DNA of 8,182 nucleotides from CAXRGH01 sp964230195 (GCA_964230195.1 CAXRGH010000059.1:1-8182); one strand, 5' to 3'. Counted from the first letter of the stretch, positions 1 to 6,334 are shown. Made by a program: numbers and translations. The notes: generated by a model not told the origin, from the sequence alone.

Positions 1-45
1 GTACGTGATTGTGTTCCTGACGCTGACAGTGATTAGGGGGCAATA
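1..45 (+). other. Upstream flank of ruvC, possible tail of an unidentified gene
   Basis: This short stretch precedes ruvC. Two forward frames are open from the window edge. One ends at TAG 34-36. The other ends at TAA 44-46 and would overlap the ruvC ATG as TAATG. Neither peptide tail (11 or 14 residues) resembles the end of YebC, the usual upstream neighbour in E. coli, so the gene cannot be named and there may be none. The run AGGGGG at 35-40 is a strong ribosome binding site for ruvC, 5 bases from its ATG. No promoter can be seen in so little sequence. Confidence 0.25.
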
Positions 46-567
46 ATGGCGGTCATTTTGGGAATTGACCCAGGTTCTCGGATTACAGGGTACGGTGTAA
101 TCAAGCAAGTCGGTGGCAAGATTAGTTATTTAGGTAGCGGCTGTATTCGCCTTGGTGATGATCCACTTCCAAACCGTTTAAATCAGATTTTTGACGGCGT
201 CTCTCAGATTATTCAACAATATAAACCCGACATGTTTGCCATTGAACAAGTCTTTTTAGCTCACAACCCTGATTCAGCCTTAAAATTGGGGCAGGCGCGT
301 GGAGCCGCAATTGTTGCCGCGACACAAAATGAATTGTCGGTAGCAGAATATTCAGCAAGACAAATAAAGCAGGCCGTTGTTGGCAAAGGGGCGGCGGATA
401 AAAACCAGGTTCAACATATGGTGACTTATTTATTGTCATTACCTGCCAAACCTCAAGCTGATGCCGCTGACGCGTTAGCAGTTGCGTTATGTCATAGTCA
501 CACACAAACAAGCTTAGTTAAGCTCGCAGGCCAAGCCAGCAAGACAGTGCGTGGTCGTTTAAGATAG
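46..567 (+). CDS. ruvC: Crossover junction endodeoxyribonuclease RuvC
   Basis: RuvC is the Holliday-junction resolvase. As a dimer it makes paired nicks across the junction in concert with RuvAB branch migration, in the cytoplasm. The 173-residue protein has the same length as E. coli RuvC. It opens with the family signature ILGIDPGSR near residues 4-12. The four metal-binding acidic residues are present: Asp8, Glu67 (in AIEQVF), Asp139 and Asp142 (in DAADALA). They match E. coli D7/E66/D138/D141 once the initial Met is counted. The C-terminus is basic (KTVRGRLR). The ATG at 46 follows an AGGGGG ribosome binding site. ruvA begins 12 bases after the stop, so the two are very likely co-transcribed. 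Nothing looks broken or unusual. Confidence 0.98.
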   Translation: MAVILGIDPGSRITGYGVIKQVGGKISYLGSGCIRLGDDPLPNRLNQIFDGVSQIIQQYKPDMFAIEQVFLAHNPDSALKLGQARGAAIVAATQNELSVAEYSARQIKQAVVGKGAADKNQVQHMVTYLLSLPAKPQADAADALAVALCHSHTQTSLVKLAGQASKTVRGRLR

Positions 568-579
568 GAAAGTAGAGTC

Positions 580-1200
580 ATGATTGGACGAATCCGAGGC
601 CATTTAATCGAAAAAAATCCTCCTGAAATATTGATAGATGTTGGTGGGGTCGGATATGAAATTCAACTGCCAATGACGAGCTTTTATCAACTGCCGGAAC
701 TTGGTCAAGAGGCTATTGTTTATACTCACTTTGTTGTTCGAGAGGACGCGCAATTGCTTTTTGGTTTTGCGACTAAAACGGAACGCACCTTGTTTCGTGC
801 TTTGATAAAAGCCAATGGTGTAGGGCCTAAACTTGCGTTGACTATTTTGTCGGGGATGTCTGCAGAACAATTCGTTCACTGTGTACACCATGAAGACGTC
901 ACTACGCTTGTTAAGTTACCTGGCGTTGGCAAAAAAACAGCCGAGCGGTTACTGATTGAAATGCGCGACAAACTGAAAGATGTATTTACCTCAGACGAGG
1001 GCACTGTTGTACTCAACGGAGGATCTTTTGAAACGCAAGCCGTCATATTACCGGAAGTAAAACCCGCGGATGAGGCTATCAGTGCTTTGATGGCGCTGGG
1101 CTATACAAACGCGCAAGCCACCAAAGCAGTCAAGGCCGTGGCGAAAGACGCGAATTCAAGCGAAGAACTTATCCGTCACGCACTAAAAGCTATGGTCTAA
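580..1200 (+). CDS. ruvA: Holliday junction DNA helicase subunit RuvA
   Basis: RuvA binds four-way junctions as a tetramer, holds them open and square, and recruits the RuvB motor. The protein is 206 residues (E. coli 203). Domain I, an OB-fold, covers about 1-64 and carries the acidic pin Glu55-Asp56, which is thought to separate strands at the junction centre. Domain II has two helix-hairpin-helix motifs, ANGVGPKLA at about 78-86 and LPGVGKKTA at about 113-121, which contact the DNA backbone. A flexible linker of about 135-158 leads to domain III (about 160-206), the small RuvB-binding bundle with LMALGYTNAQATKAV. A ribosome binding site (AGGAAAG) precedes the ATG, and the gap to ruvC is only 12 bases. 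Unlike in E. coli, 60 bases separate it from ruvB. Confidence 0.98.
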   Translation: MIGRIRGHLIEKNPPEILIDVGGVGYEIQLPMTSFYQLPELGQEAIVYTHFVVREDAQLLFGFATKTERTLFRALIKANGVGPKLALTILSGMSAEQFVHCVHHEDVTTLVKLPGVGKKTAERLLIEMRDKLKDVFTSDEGTVVLNGGSFETQAVILPEVKPADEAISALMALGYTNAQATKAVKAVAKDANSSEELIRHALKAMV

Positions 1201-1260
1201 ACCTAAGCTGTGTTATAACATACTGTATATAAACCCATAGGTTCAGAGATAGGTATTGTC
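1201..1260 (+). promoter_or_regulatory. ruvA-ruvB gap with a LexA-like half-site and ruvB ribosome binding site
   Basis: The gap contains TACTGTATATAAACCCATAG at 1221-1240. Its left half matches the left half of the gammaproteobacterial SOS box (TACTGTATATA). The right half, CCAT where CTGT-N8-ACAG requires ACAG, does not match. A perfect 10-base palindrome, TGTTATAACA, lies next to it at 1211-1220. TATAAA at 1228-1233 could be a -10, but no convincing -35 lies 16-18 bases upstream. AGG at 1251-1253, 7 bases before the ruvB ATG, is the ribosome binding site. ruvAB is LexA-controlled in E. coli, which makes the half-site worth noting. Functional LexA binding here is inference and doubtful. Confidence 0.3.
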
Positions 1261-2265
1261 ATGATTGAAGCGGATCGCTTAATCCAACCCATTGCAAACT
1301 CAGAAGATGAAGCAGTAGACCGTGCAATTCGGCCAAAGCTCCTTGCTGATTATACGGGACAGGATCATGTTTGTGAGCAGATGAATATTTTCATCCAAGC
1401 GGCAAAATTACGTGAAGATGCACTTGACCACCTACTCATTTTTGGTCCACCTGGATTAGGGAAGACAACACTGGCTAACATCGTAGCAAACGAGATGGGG
1501 GTTAACATCAAAACCACATCGGGTCCCGTGTTAGAAAAAGCGGGTGATCTTGCTGCGCTTCTCACGAATCTTGAAGAAAATGATGTTCTGTTTATTGACG
1601 AAATACACCGTTTAAGTCCTGTTGTTGAGGAAATTCTTTATCCTGCGCTTGAGGATTACCAGTTGGATATTATGATTGGTGAGGGACCCGCAGCTCGCTC
1701 AATTAAACTTGATTTGCCACCATTCACGCTAGTCGGTGCTACCACTCGTGCGGGTTCTTTGACTTCCCCCTTGCGCGATCGTTTTGGCATAGTGCAGCGT
1801 CTTGAGTATTACAACGTGAAAGACCTGACTTCAATTGTGCAACGGTCTGCCAACCACCTTAACCTGAATATGTCGGAAGAGGGCGCAACTGAAGTTGCCA
1901 AGCGCTCACGTGGAACTCCAAGAATCGCGAATAGACTATTACGTCGCGTACGAGACTATGCGGAAATTAAATCTGACGGCACAATCAATGAAAGTGTTGC
2001 GGCAAGCGCTTTAGATATGCTGGACGTAGACAACGAGGGATTTGATTATATGGATCGCAAATTGTTGTTAGCGATTATTGATAAGTTTCTCGGAGGCCCA
2101 GTAGGCCTTGAAAACTTAGCAGCGGCTATTGGCGAAGAAAAAGATACAATAGAAGATGTGATTGAACCTTATTTGATACAACAAGGTTTCCTGCAACGCA
2201 CGCCGAGAGGCCGTGTAGCAACACCCAGAGCATTCCTTCATTTTGGTAAAGATTATCAGCCATAG
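1261..2265 (+). CDS. ruvB: Holliday junction DNA helicase ATPase RuvB
   Basis: RuvB is the AAA+ ring ATPase that pumps DNA through the RuvA-bound junction and drives branch migration. The 334-residue protein is almost the same length as E. coli RuvB (336) and is very similar throughout. The Walker A motif GPPGLGKT is at 62-69. Walker B FIDEIHRL has Asp113 and Glu114. The sensor 1 region GATTRAGSL starts near 159, and the arginine finger Arg174 is in LRDRFG. The sensor 2 motif GTPRIANRLLRR is at about 218-229. The C-terminal winged-helix domain includes GFLQRTPRGR at about 309-318. No intrinsic terminator on the + strand follows the gene: the hairpin at 2305-2321 has its T-run only on the opposite strand. 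Transcription from ruvB may therefore continue into the gap. Confidence 0.98.
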   Translation: MIEADRLIQPIANSEDEAVDRAIRPKLLADYTGQDHVCEQMNIFIQAAKLREDALDHLLIFGPPGLGKTTLANIVANEMGVNIKTTSGPVLEKAGDLAALLTNLEENDVLFIDEIHRLSPVVEEILYPALEDYQLDIMIGEGPAARSIKLDLPPFTLVGATTRAGSLTSPLRDRFGIVQRLEYYNVKDLTSIVQRSANHLNLNMSEEGATEVAKRSRGTPRIANRLLRRVRDYAEIKSDGTINESVAASALDMLDVDNEGFDYMDRKLLLAIIDKFLGGPVGLENLAAAIGEEKDTIEDVIEPYLIQQGFLQRTPRGRVATPRAFLHFGKDYQP

Positions 2266-2296
2266 TGCAAAGGTGGTTGGCTATTAATTTCTGGAT

Positions 2297-2321
2297 AAAA
2301 AAAACCCACGCAAAGCGTGGG
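2297..2321 (-). terminator. Intrinsic terminator on the minus strand
   Basis: A perfect 7-bp GC-rich stem, CCCACGC/GCGTGGG (2305-2311 and 2315-2321) with a 3-base loop, is flanked by eight A residues at 2297-2304. Read on the minus strand this is a hairpin followed by eight T residues, the textbook rho-independent form. On the + strand the hairpin is followed by CGATATCTG with no T-run, so it is not a good terminator for ruvB. It implies a minus-strand transcript arriving from the ruvB-ybgC gap. Confidence 0.8.
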
Positions 2322-2346
2322 CGATATCTGTGGCAAGGCCACAACA

Positions 2347-2418
2347 TTAAGGATGTTCAACAACATATAGATTGGGAGCTTCAGAAGTATTCGCTACTTC
2401 CTCAAAATCTGGGTCCAT
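2347..2418 (-). CDS. Candidate small minus-strand ORF or C-terminal gene remnant
   Basis: The frame from ATG 2418 to TAA 2347 encodes 23 residues beginning MDPDFEEVAN and ending NLYVVEHP. Eleven of the 23 codons start with G, a base bias typical of coding sequence. The stop lies 25 bases before the minus-strand terminator hairpin, as expected for the end of a real gene. The same frame is open upstream to 2490, adding 24 residues that include LEKLIEKRKF and IVGFDITII, but this stretch has no standard start codon. No good ribosome binding site precedes the ATG. Options are a small protein, the tail of a decayed gene, an sRNA with a chance ORF, or chance alone. I do not recognise the peptide and assign no function. 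Confidence 0.22.
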   Translation of the reverse strand: MDPDFEEVANTSEAPNLYVVEHP

Positions 2419-2521
2419 TATAATTGTAATATCGAATCCTACAATTGAATTAAATTTCCTCTTTTCTATTAGTTTTTCTAATGTGTTAAATCATTGTTAA
2501 TGCTGGATCTTATTACTTAAA

Positions 2522-2539
2522 ACAAATGTAATCATTTGT
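2522..2539. promoter_or_regulatory. 18-base dyad, possible operator
   Basis: ACAAATG (2522-2528) and CATTTGT (2533-2539) form perfect 7-base inverted arms around a 4-base spacer. The size and symmetry fit a dimeric repressor site, or a weak stem in RNA. It lies about 190 bases upstream of the ybgC start and within the candidate minus-strand transcript. I cannot match it to a known regulator. Confidence 0.25.
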
Positions 2540-2687
2540 AACTGCCTGTACTTGGTGACTTTTTGTATGGTTATCCGGTTTTTATATGGTAGAGGGTGAT
2601 AAGGTTTTTTTATGTGATGTTGCTGCATAGTTATTCATCTTTAATTTTAATAATTTGCTTTTAAGCACTTCAATTAACTTAGCTCCC

Positions 2688-2711
2688 TATGATACAGTGA
2701 CTTTATATAAT
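2688..2711 (+). promoter_or_regulatory. Possible promoter -10 elements for the ybgC-tol operon
   Basis: TATGAT at 2688-2693 and TATAAT at 2706-2711 are good matches to the sigma-70 -10 hexamer and lie just upstream of the ybgC ATG at 2727. No convincing -35 hexamer is found 16-18 bases before either, so an activator or another arrangement may be needed. A start from TATAAT would leave a leader of only about 9 bases, and the ybgC ribosome binding site is weak. The region is AT-rich, so chance matches are likely. Confidence 0.25.
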
Positions 2712-2726
2712 AAGACTGATGCAATC

Positions 2727-3134
2727 ATGACAAGCGCACACCAATTTCCAATCCGAATTTATTATGAAGATACTGACGCGGGCGGTATTGTTTACTATGC
2801 AAACTATCTGCGCTTTTTCGAGAGAGCTCGCACCGAGTGGTTACGTGATCTCGGAATTGAACAAGATCAATTACTTGCGCAAAACATTGCGTTTGTCGTA
2901 CGTAAAGTCGAAATGGAAAACAAAGCGCCGGCTCGTTTCAATCAATTAGTCACAGTTCACTCGACTTTATCAAAAGTTCAGAAGGCCAGTATTGTGTTTC
3001 AACAAGTGCTGGTGGATGATACCAACAAGATCCTAGTCACAGCCGCTGTAAAGGTTGCTTGTGTTGATATTGCCAATATGAAACCACAGGCCATACCGGC
3101 CGACATTCTCAAGGAATTTAATCATGTCAGCTGA
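2727..3134 (+). CDS. ybgC: Tol-Pal-associated acyl-CoA thioesterase YbgC
   Basis: YbgC is a cytoplasmic hotdog-fold thioesterase of the 4-hydroxybenzoyl-CoA thioesterase family. It is known in related bacteria to hydrolyse acyl-CoA thioesters and is linked to the Tol-Pal operon. From ATG 2727 the protein is 135 residues (E. coli 134). The signature YYEDTDAGGIVYYANYL is at about 12-28. Asp17 is the likely catalytic residue by family alignment. FERARTEWL follows at about 30-38 and FVVRKVEMENKAPAR near 54-68. An upstream in-frame TTG at 2655 would add 24 residues that do not fit the family N-terminus, so ATG 2727 is preferred even though its ribosome binding site is weak. It is the first gene of the operon, and its last 11 bases overlap tolQ. 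Confidence 0.93.
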   Translation: MTSAHQFPIRIYYEDTDAGGIVYYANYLRFFERARTEWLRDLGIEQDQLLAQNIAFVVRKVEMENKAPARFNQLVTVHSTLSKVQKASIVFQQVLVDDTNKILVTAAVKVACVDIANMKPQAIPADILKEFNHVS

Positions 3135-3819
3135 TATATCATTTTTAGACCTTTTTTTGGAAGCCAGTTTGTTGGTGCAAGGGGTAATGTTGGTGTTGCT
3201 TCTCACATCGTTGATTACCTGGAGTATGATTTTTTCTCGCAATAAGGTATTGGGCTCTGCAGAGCGTGAACTGAGAACTTTTGAAGATAAGTTTTGGTCA
3301 GGCATGGATCTGAGTCGACTCTATCAGGAAGTCACCAGCCAAAAAACCTTGTCAGGTTTGGCCTCTATTTTCTGTTCAGGCTTTAAAGAATTTGCTCGTC
3401 TCACGAAAGCATCCGATTCATCAGATACCATCATGGAAGGTAGCTCTCGGGCGATGCGCGTTGCTTTATCACGTGACATTGACTCTCTTGAACGTCATTT
3501 ATCTTTCCTTGCAACGGCTGGTTCAATCAGTCCGTATATCGGATTATTTGGAACCGTTTGGGGTATTATGAATGCATTTCTTGCGCTGGGTAAAGTTCAA
3601 CAGGCAACATTAAATATGGTCGCTCCAGGAATTGCTGAGGCACTCATTGCAACCGCCCTCGGTTTGTTTGCCGCAATTCCTGCTGTCATTGCTTACAACC
3701 GATTTAGCAACAAGATTGAGAAACTCGAAAATAGTTACGCTAACTTCATGGAAGAATTCACCAGCATTCTTCATCGCCAAGCCATTCGTAAGGTTCAGTC
3801 CGAGAATAAGGGTGAGTGA
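3124..3819 (+). CDS. tolQ: Tol-Pal system proton channel subunit TolQ
   Basis: TolQ is an inner-membrane protein of the MotA/TolQ/ExbB family. With TolR it forms the proton-driven stator that energises TolA during outer-membrane constriction at division. It has 231 residues (E. coli 230) and high similarity along its length. Three membrane segments are visible: about 14-37, 127-150 and 165-192. A cytoplasmic loop between the first two holds FEDKFWSG near 53-60. The strongly conserved core SISPYIGLFGTVWGIM (134-149) and APGIAEALIATALGLFAAIP (167-186) carries Thr144 and Thr177, matching the channel threonines 145 and 178 of E. coli. AAGGA at 3111-3115 is the ribosome binding site and lies inside ybgC. 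The ATG overlaps ybgC by 11 bases, pointing to translational coupling. Confidence 0.97.
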   Translation: MSADISFLDLFLEASLLVQGVMLVLLLTSLITWSMIFSRNKVLGSAERELRTFEDKFWSGMDLSRLYQEVTSQKTLSGLASIFCSGFKEFARLTKASDSSDTIMEGSSRAMRVALSRDIDSLERHLSFLATAGSISPYIGLFGTVWGIMNAFLALGKVQQATLNMVAPGIAEALIATALGLFAAIPAVIAYNRFSNKIEKLENSYANFMEEFTSILHRQAIRKVQSENKGE

Positions 3820-3821
3820 TC

Positions 3822-4241
3822 ATGTACGTTCGAAAGAAACGACGCCCAGTAGCTGAAATCAATGTGGTACCTTACATCGATGTCATGTTGGTGTTGCTGA
3901 TTATTTTTATGGTGACAGCGCCGTTAGTACAACAAGGGATTGAGGTACAGTTACCAAAAGCTAGCGCTAATCCACTTGGCAAGGAGTCCAAGTCTCCATT
4001 AATCGCATCAGTGTCGAGTGATGGTAGTTATTATTTAAACGTTGGTGAATCACAGGGCAACCCGCTCGATGTAGGCCAATTAGCGGCCATTGTTGAATCC
4101 CAACTCGAAAAAGATCCAAGCATTCCTGTATTAGTGAAAGGTGACGGTAATGTTGCCTATAAGCATGTTGTCGGTCTGATGGTGCTATTACAGAAAGCGG
4201 GAGCACCTTCGGTTGGACTTATGACGGAAAAAGCGGAGTAG
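3822..4241 (+). CDS. tolR: Tol-Pal system protein TolR
   Basis: TolR is the ExbD-family partner of TolQ. It is a single-span inner-membrane protein with a periplasmic domain that binds peptidoglycan when the motor is active. The product is 139 residues (E. coli 142). A basic cytoplasmic N-terminus (VRKKRRP) is followed by AEINVVPYIDVMLVLLIIFMV. Asp20 in the membrane segment is the proton-relay residue, equivalent to E. coli D23. The periplasmic domain ends in GAPSVGLMTEKAE. I chose ATG 3822 because AAGGGTGA lies at a normal distance upstream. The in-frame GTG at 3816 overlaps the tolQ stop but sits too close to that site. tolA starts 2 bases after the stop. Confidence 0.96.
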   Translation: MYVRKKRRPVAEINVVPYIDVMLVLLIIFMVTAPLVQQGIEVQLPKASANPLGKESKSPLIASVSSDGSYYLNVGESQGNPLDVGQLAAIVESQLEKDPSIPVLVKGDGNVAYKHVVGLMVLLQKAGAPSVGLMTEKAE

Positions 4242-4243
4242 AT

Positions 4244-4936
4244 ATGGTTGGGGGGATGATGAAATCAATACTCCTACACCTACTCATTGTTGGTGGTTTG
4301 GTGTTTGCTGAAATCAGTTTGCCCAAAAAAAACAAAACGCCAATGCCAGAGGTTATTCAAGCCACGCTAGTTGAAGTTGAAAAACCAAAACCGAAGCCTC
4401 AACCAAAAACAACTAAGAGACCAGCAGTTAAAAAACAGCCGGTGAAGAAAGTCACCAAAACGAAACCCAAACCTAAGAACATAAGTACGACAGCTACAAG
4501 TAAAGAGGGGCTCAATATAAAACCTCAGGAAAAGCCAGAATCGGCGCCAAAGCCTGAGCCTAAAGGTCCAACGGCGGCGGAACTTGCAGCAGAAAAGGCA
4601 AAGAAAGAAGCCGAGCAAAAAGCATTGGCACAACAACAAGCAGCACGTAAACGACACGTGCTGTCTGAACTACAAAAATATCAAGCGATGATAAAGAGCA
4701 CGATACAACGCAATCTATTGGTAGATGAAGCGTTTCGTGGAAAACGGTGTATTTTGGAAATTTCGTTGGCACGCAGCGGATTCGTCACCAAAGTGAATGA
4801 AGTTGATGGCGATGACGCCGTTTGCCGCGCCGCCAAAAATGCAGTATTAAAAGCCGAGACCTTACCTGTTTCTGATGAGGTTGACGTATATCAAGAATTA
4901 AGAGAAATAAGATTAACAGTTGAACCGGAGTTATAA
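4244..4936 (+). CDS. tolA: Tol-Pal system protein TolA, short form with Pro/Lys-rich arm
   Basis: TolA links the TolQR motor to TolB and Pal across the periplasm. Only 230 residues are encoded, against 421 in E. coli. A membrane anchor (about 7-26) keeps the Ser8-xxx-His12 motif shared by TolA and TonB. Residues 44-108 are rich in Pro and Lys (repeats of KPKP/PKPEP), like the TonB arm. Only a short Ala/Lys/Glu helix (about 109-137) stands where E. coli has a very long Ala-rich helix. The C-terminal domain (about 142-230) is clearly TolA, with IKSTIQRN, GKRCILEISL and Cys169/Cys194 at the positions of the conserved disulfide. GGAG at 4235-4238 supports ATG 4244; ATGs at 4256 and 4259 lack spacing to a ribosome binding site. 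The stop overlaps the tolB ATG by one base. Confidence 0.92.
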   Translation: MVGGMMKSILLHLLIVGGLVFAEISLPKKNKTPMPEVIQATLVEVEKPKPKPQPKTTKRPAVKKQPVKKVTKTKPKPKNISTTATSKEGLNIKPQEKPESAPKPEPKGPTAAELAAEKAKKEAEQKALAQQQAARKRHVLSELQKYQAMIKSTIQRNLLVDEAFRGKRCILEISLARSGFVTKVNEVDGDDAVCRAAKNAVLKAETLPVSDEVDVYQELREIRLTVEPEL

Positions 4937-6285
4937 TGAGAGGCTTGCTATTAACCTTGCTTATCGCGTGTCAAATCATGATAAGCGCTCAAGCAAAATT
5001 GGATATCGTGATTACGGAAGGCATTGATTCGGCGAGGCCGATAGCCGTTGTGCCATTCGTTTGGGAAACTGCGTCACCGGCAACCGTACCGTTAGAAGAT
5101 GTGATTGCTAATGACCTGATGCGCAGTGGTAAATTCAACCCATTAAAGTTGAGTGACATGCCACAATTACCCTCGTCTCTTCAACAGATTAATTTCGATA
5201 CATGGGCTGAAGCCGGCGTTGAGATGATTGTCATCGGAAAAGTTCGTGAAATTCAATCGCAGCGTTATGCAGTGACCTATCAACTTGTTGACGTGGTTCG
5301 GGGTCAAGCTGCGAAAATGGCGGCTCTTCAGAATCCTCAAGCGCCATCGATTCGAGATGCAGCTGTGATTGAAGAACGTCAATCCACCATCGATCTTCGA
5401 CAGTTCAGGCAGTATGGTCACCGAATTAGTGATGTCATCTACGAAGCATTGACAGGGGAACGTGGCGCCTTCTTAACGCGTATCGCTTACGTTATTGTTC
5501 GCGACAGAAAAACAGTTGAATTCCCTTATCAACTGGTGGTTGCCGATTATGATGGAGCCAATGAAACTGTTTTGTTGCGTTCTAAAGAGCCTTTGATGTC
5601 ACCGACGTGGTCTCCTGATGGCCGCAAACTCGTCTATGTGAGTTTTGAGAATCGTAAGCCTCAGATTATTATTCAAAATATTTATGACATGACGCGCACT
5701 AAATTACCGTCTTACCCGGGAATTAACAGCTCACCTAGATTCTCTCCAGACGGTACAAAGTTGGCGATGGTTTTATCTAAAGATGGTAACGCAGAGCTAT
5801 ACGTCATGGACTTAACTAGCCAACAATTGCGTCGATTAACCAACCACAGAGCTATCGATACCGAACCCAGTTGGACGCCTGATGGGGAAAATTTAATATT
5901 TACGTCAGAGCGGGGTGGTAAACCACAGATTTATAGAGTAAATTTACAATCAAGAAAAGTAAGCCGCTTAACCTTCGATGGTGAAATGAATTTAGGGGCT
6001 ACTGTCACGCCGAATGGCGAAGAGATGGTGATCGTAAACCGGACGAGAGGTCGGTACCATATTGCAAGGCAGCAGATCAAAACGGGTGCATTGCAGGTTT
6101 TGACCAAAACAGACCTTGATGAGTCGCCCAGTATCTCACCAAATGGTAGCATGATCATTTATAGTACTTTACATAATGGACGCCAAGTGTTATCACTTGT
6201 ATCATTGGATGGTCGCTTTAAAGCAGTGTTGCCTGCTGTTGACGGGGAAGTAAAGGCGCCAAGTTGGTCACCGTTTTTACTGTAA
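4936..6285 (+). CDS. tolB: Tol-Pal system periplasmic beta-propeller protein TolB
   Basis: TolB is a periplasmic protein that binds Pal and, through its N-terminus, TolA, so switching Pal between outer-membrane and peptidoglycan states. The 449-residue precursor has a signal peptide with probable cleavage after AQA at residue 20. The N-terminal domain (about 21-180) contains RPIAVVPF and YQLVD. The propeller has six repeats with SPxWSPDG-like motifs starting near residues 222, 266, 310, 354, 397 and 441, a regular spacing of 43-44. Compared with E. coli (430 residues), about 17 extra residues lie between YQLVD and QYGH, near 122-160. I believe this is common in related marine gammaproteobacteria, but have not checked. 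GGAG at 4927-4930 is the ribosome binding site, and the TAATG overlap suggests coupling to tolA. Confidence 0.97.
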   Translation: MRGLLLTLLIACQIMISAQAKLDIVITEGIDSARPIAVVPFVWETASPATVPLEDVIANDLMRSGKFNPLKLSDMPQLPSSLQQINFDTWAEAGVEMIVIGKVREIQSQRYAVTYQLVDVVRGQAAKMAALQNPQAPSIRDAAVIEERQSTIDLRQFRQYGHRISDVIYEALTGERGAFLTRIAYVIVRDRKTVEFPYQLVVADYDGANETVLLRSKEPLMSPTWSPDGRKLVYVSFENRKPQIIIQNIYDMTRTKLPSYPGINSSPRFSPDGTKLAMVLSKDGNAELYVMDLTSQQLRRLTNHRAIDTEPSWTPDGENLIFTSERGGKPQIYRVNLQSRKVSRLTFDGEMNLGATVTPNGEEMVIVNRTRGRYHIARQQIKTGALQVLTKTDLDESPSISPNGSMIIYSTLHNGRQVLSLVSLDGRFKAVLPAVDGEVKAPSWSPFLL

Positions 6286-6319
6286 TTTAAAAAATTTATA
6301 AATAATTGAAATATTTCAA
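6274..6319 (+). promoter_or_regulatory. tolB-pal gap: possible promoter and 14-base palindrome
   Basis: The 49-base gap after tolB is very AT-rich. TATAAA at 6297-6302 lies 16 bases after TTTTAC at 6275-6280, giving a weak sigma-70 candidate for extra pal-cpoB transcription. In E. coli pal also has its own promoter activity near the end of tolB. A perfect palindrome, TTGAAATATTTCAA (6306-6319), lies just downstream and could be an operator or a short hairpin. AAGGAA at 6322-6327 is the pal ribosome binding site. Confidence 0.25.
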
Positions 6320-6334
6320 CTAAGGAAACCTAGG

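Larger units (their letters stand above)
2266..2726. other. 461-base AT-rich intergenic region between ruvB and ybgC
   Basis: No recognisable protein gene lies here on the + strand. The contents are: a minus-strand intrinsic terminator (2297-2321); a minus-strand frame open from 2490 to the stop at 2347, with an ATG at 2418; a second minus-strand ATG frame, 2628 to 2497 (43 residues), in the same phase and separated from the first by TAA CAA TGA; an 18-base dyad (2522-2539); and possible -10 elements for ybgC (2688-2711). Minus-strand promoter candidates are TTGTCA (2733-2728) with TATATA (2709-2704), spaced 18, and TTGAAG (2673-2668) with TAAAAT (2649-2644), spaced 18. All of these promoter calls are weak and made by eye. 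The terminator is the only strong element. Confidence 0.7.

Noticed and set aside
2305..2321. The hairpin as a + strand terminator for ruvB
   Set aside because: On the + strand it is followed by CGATATCTG, with no T-run. The T-run exists only on the minus strand.
2126..2347. Minus-strand frame whose ATG overlaps the stop of the small frame at 2347 (TAATG)
   Set aside because: It runs through the terminator hairpin and then antisense to ruvB, which is conserved in its own frame. It is a shadow.
2655..2726. TTG start that would lengthen YbgC by 24 residues
   Set aside because: The extra residues do not match the family. ATG 2727 gives 135 residues, like E. coli YbgC, and the stretch holds -10-like sequences.
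4325..4333. Slippery heptamer A AAA AAC in frame in tolA (codons 28-30)
   Set aside because: A -1 shift would end after about 14 more codons, giving only the membrane anchor. There is no clear stimulatory structure, and Lys-Lys-Asn codons explain it.
4367..4657. Minus-strand Phe/Leu/Cys-rich frame opposite tolA
   Set aside because: It is the complement of Lys/Glu/Pro-rich codons. It has no ribosome site or family resemblance.
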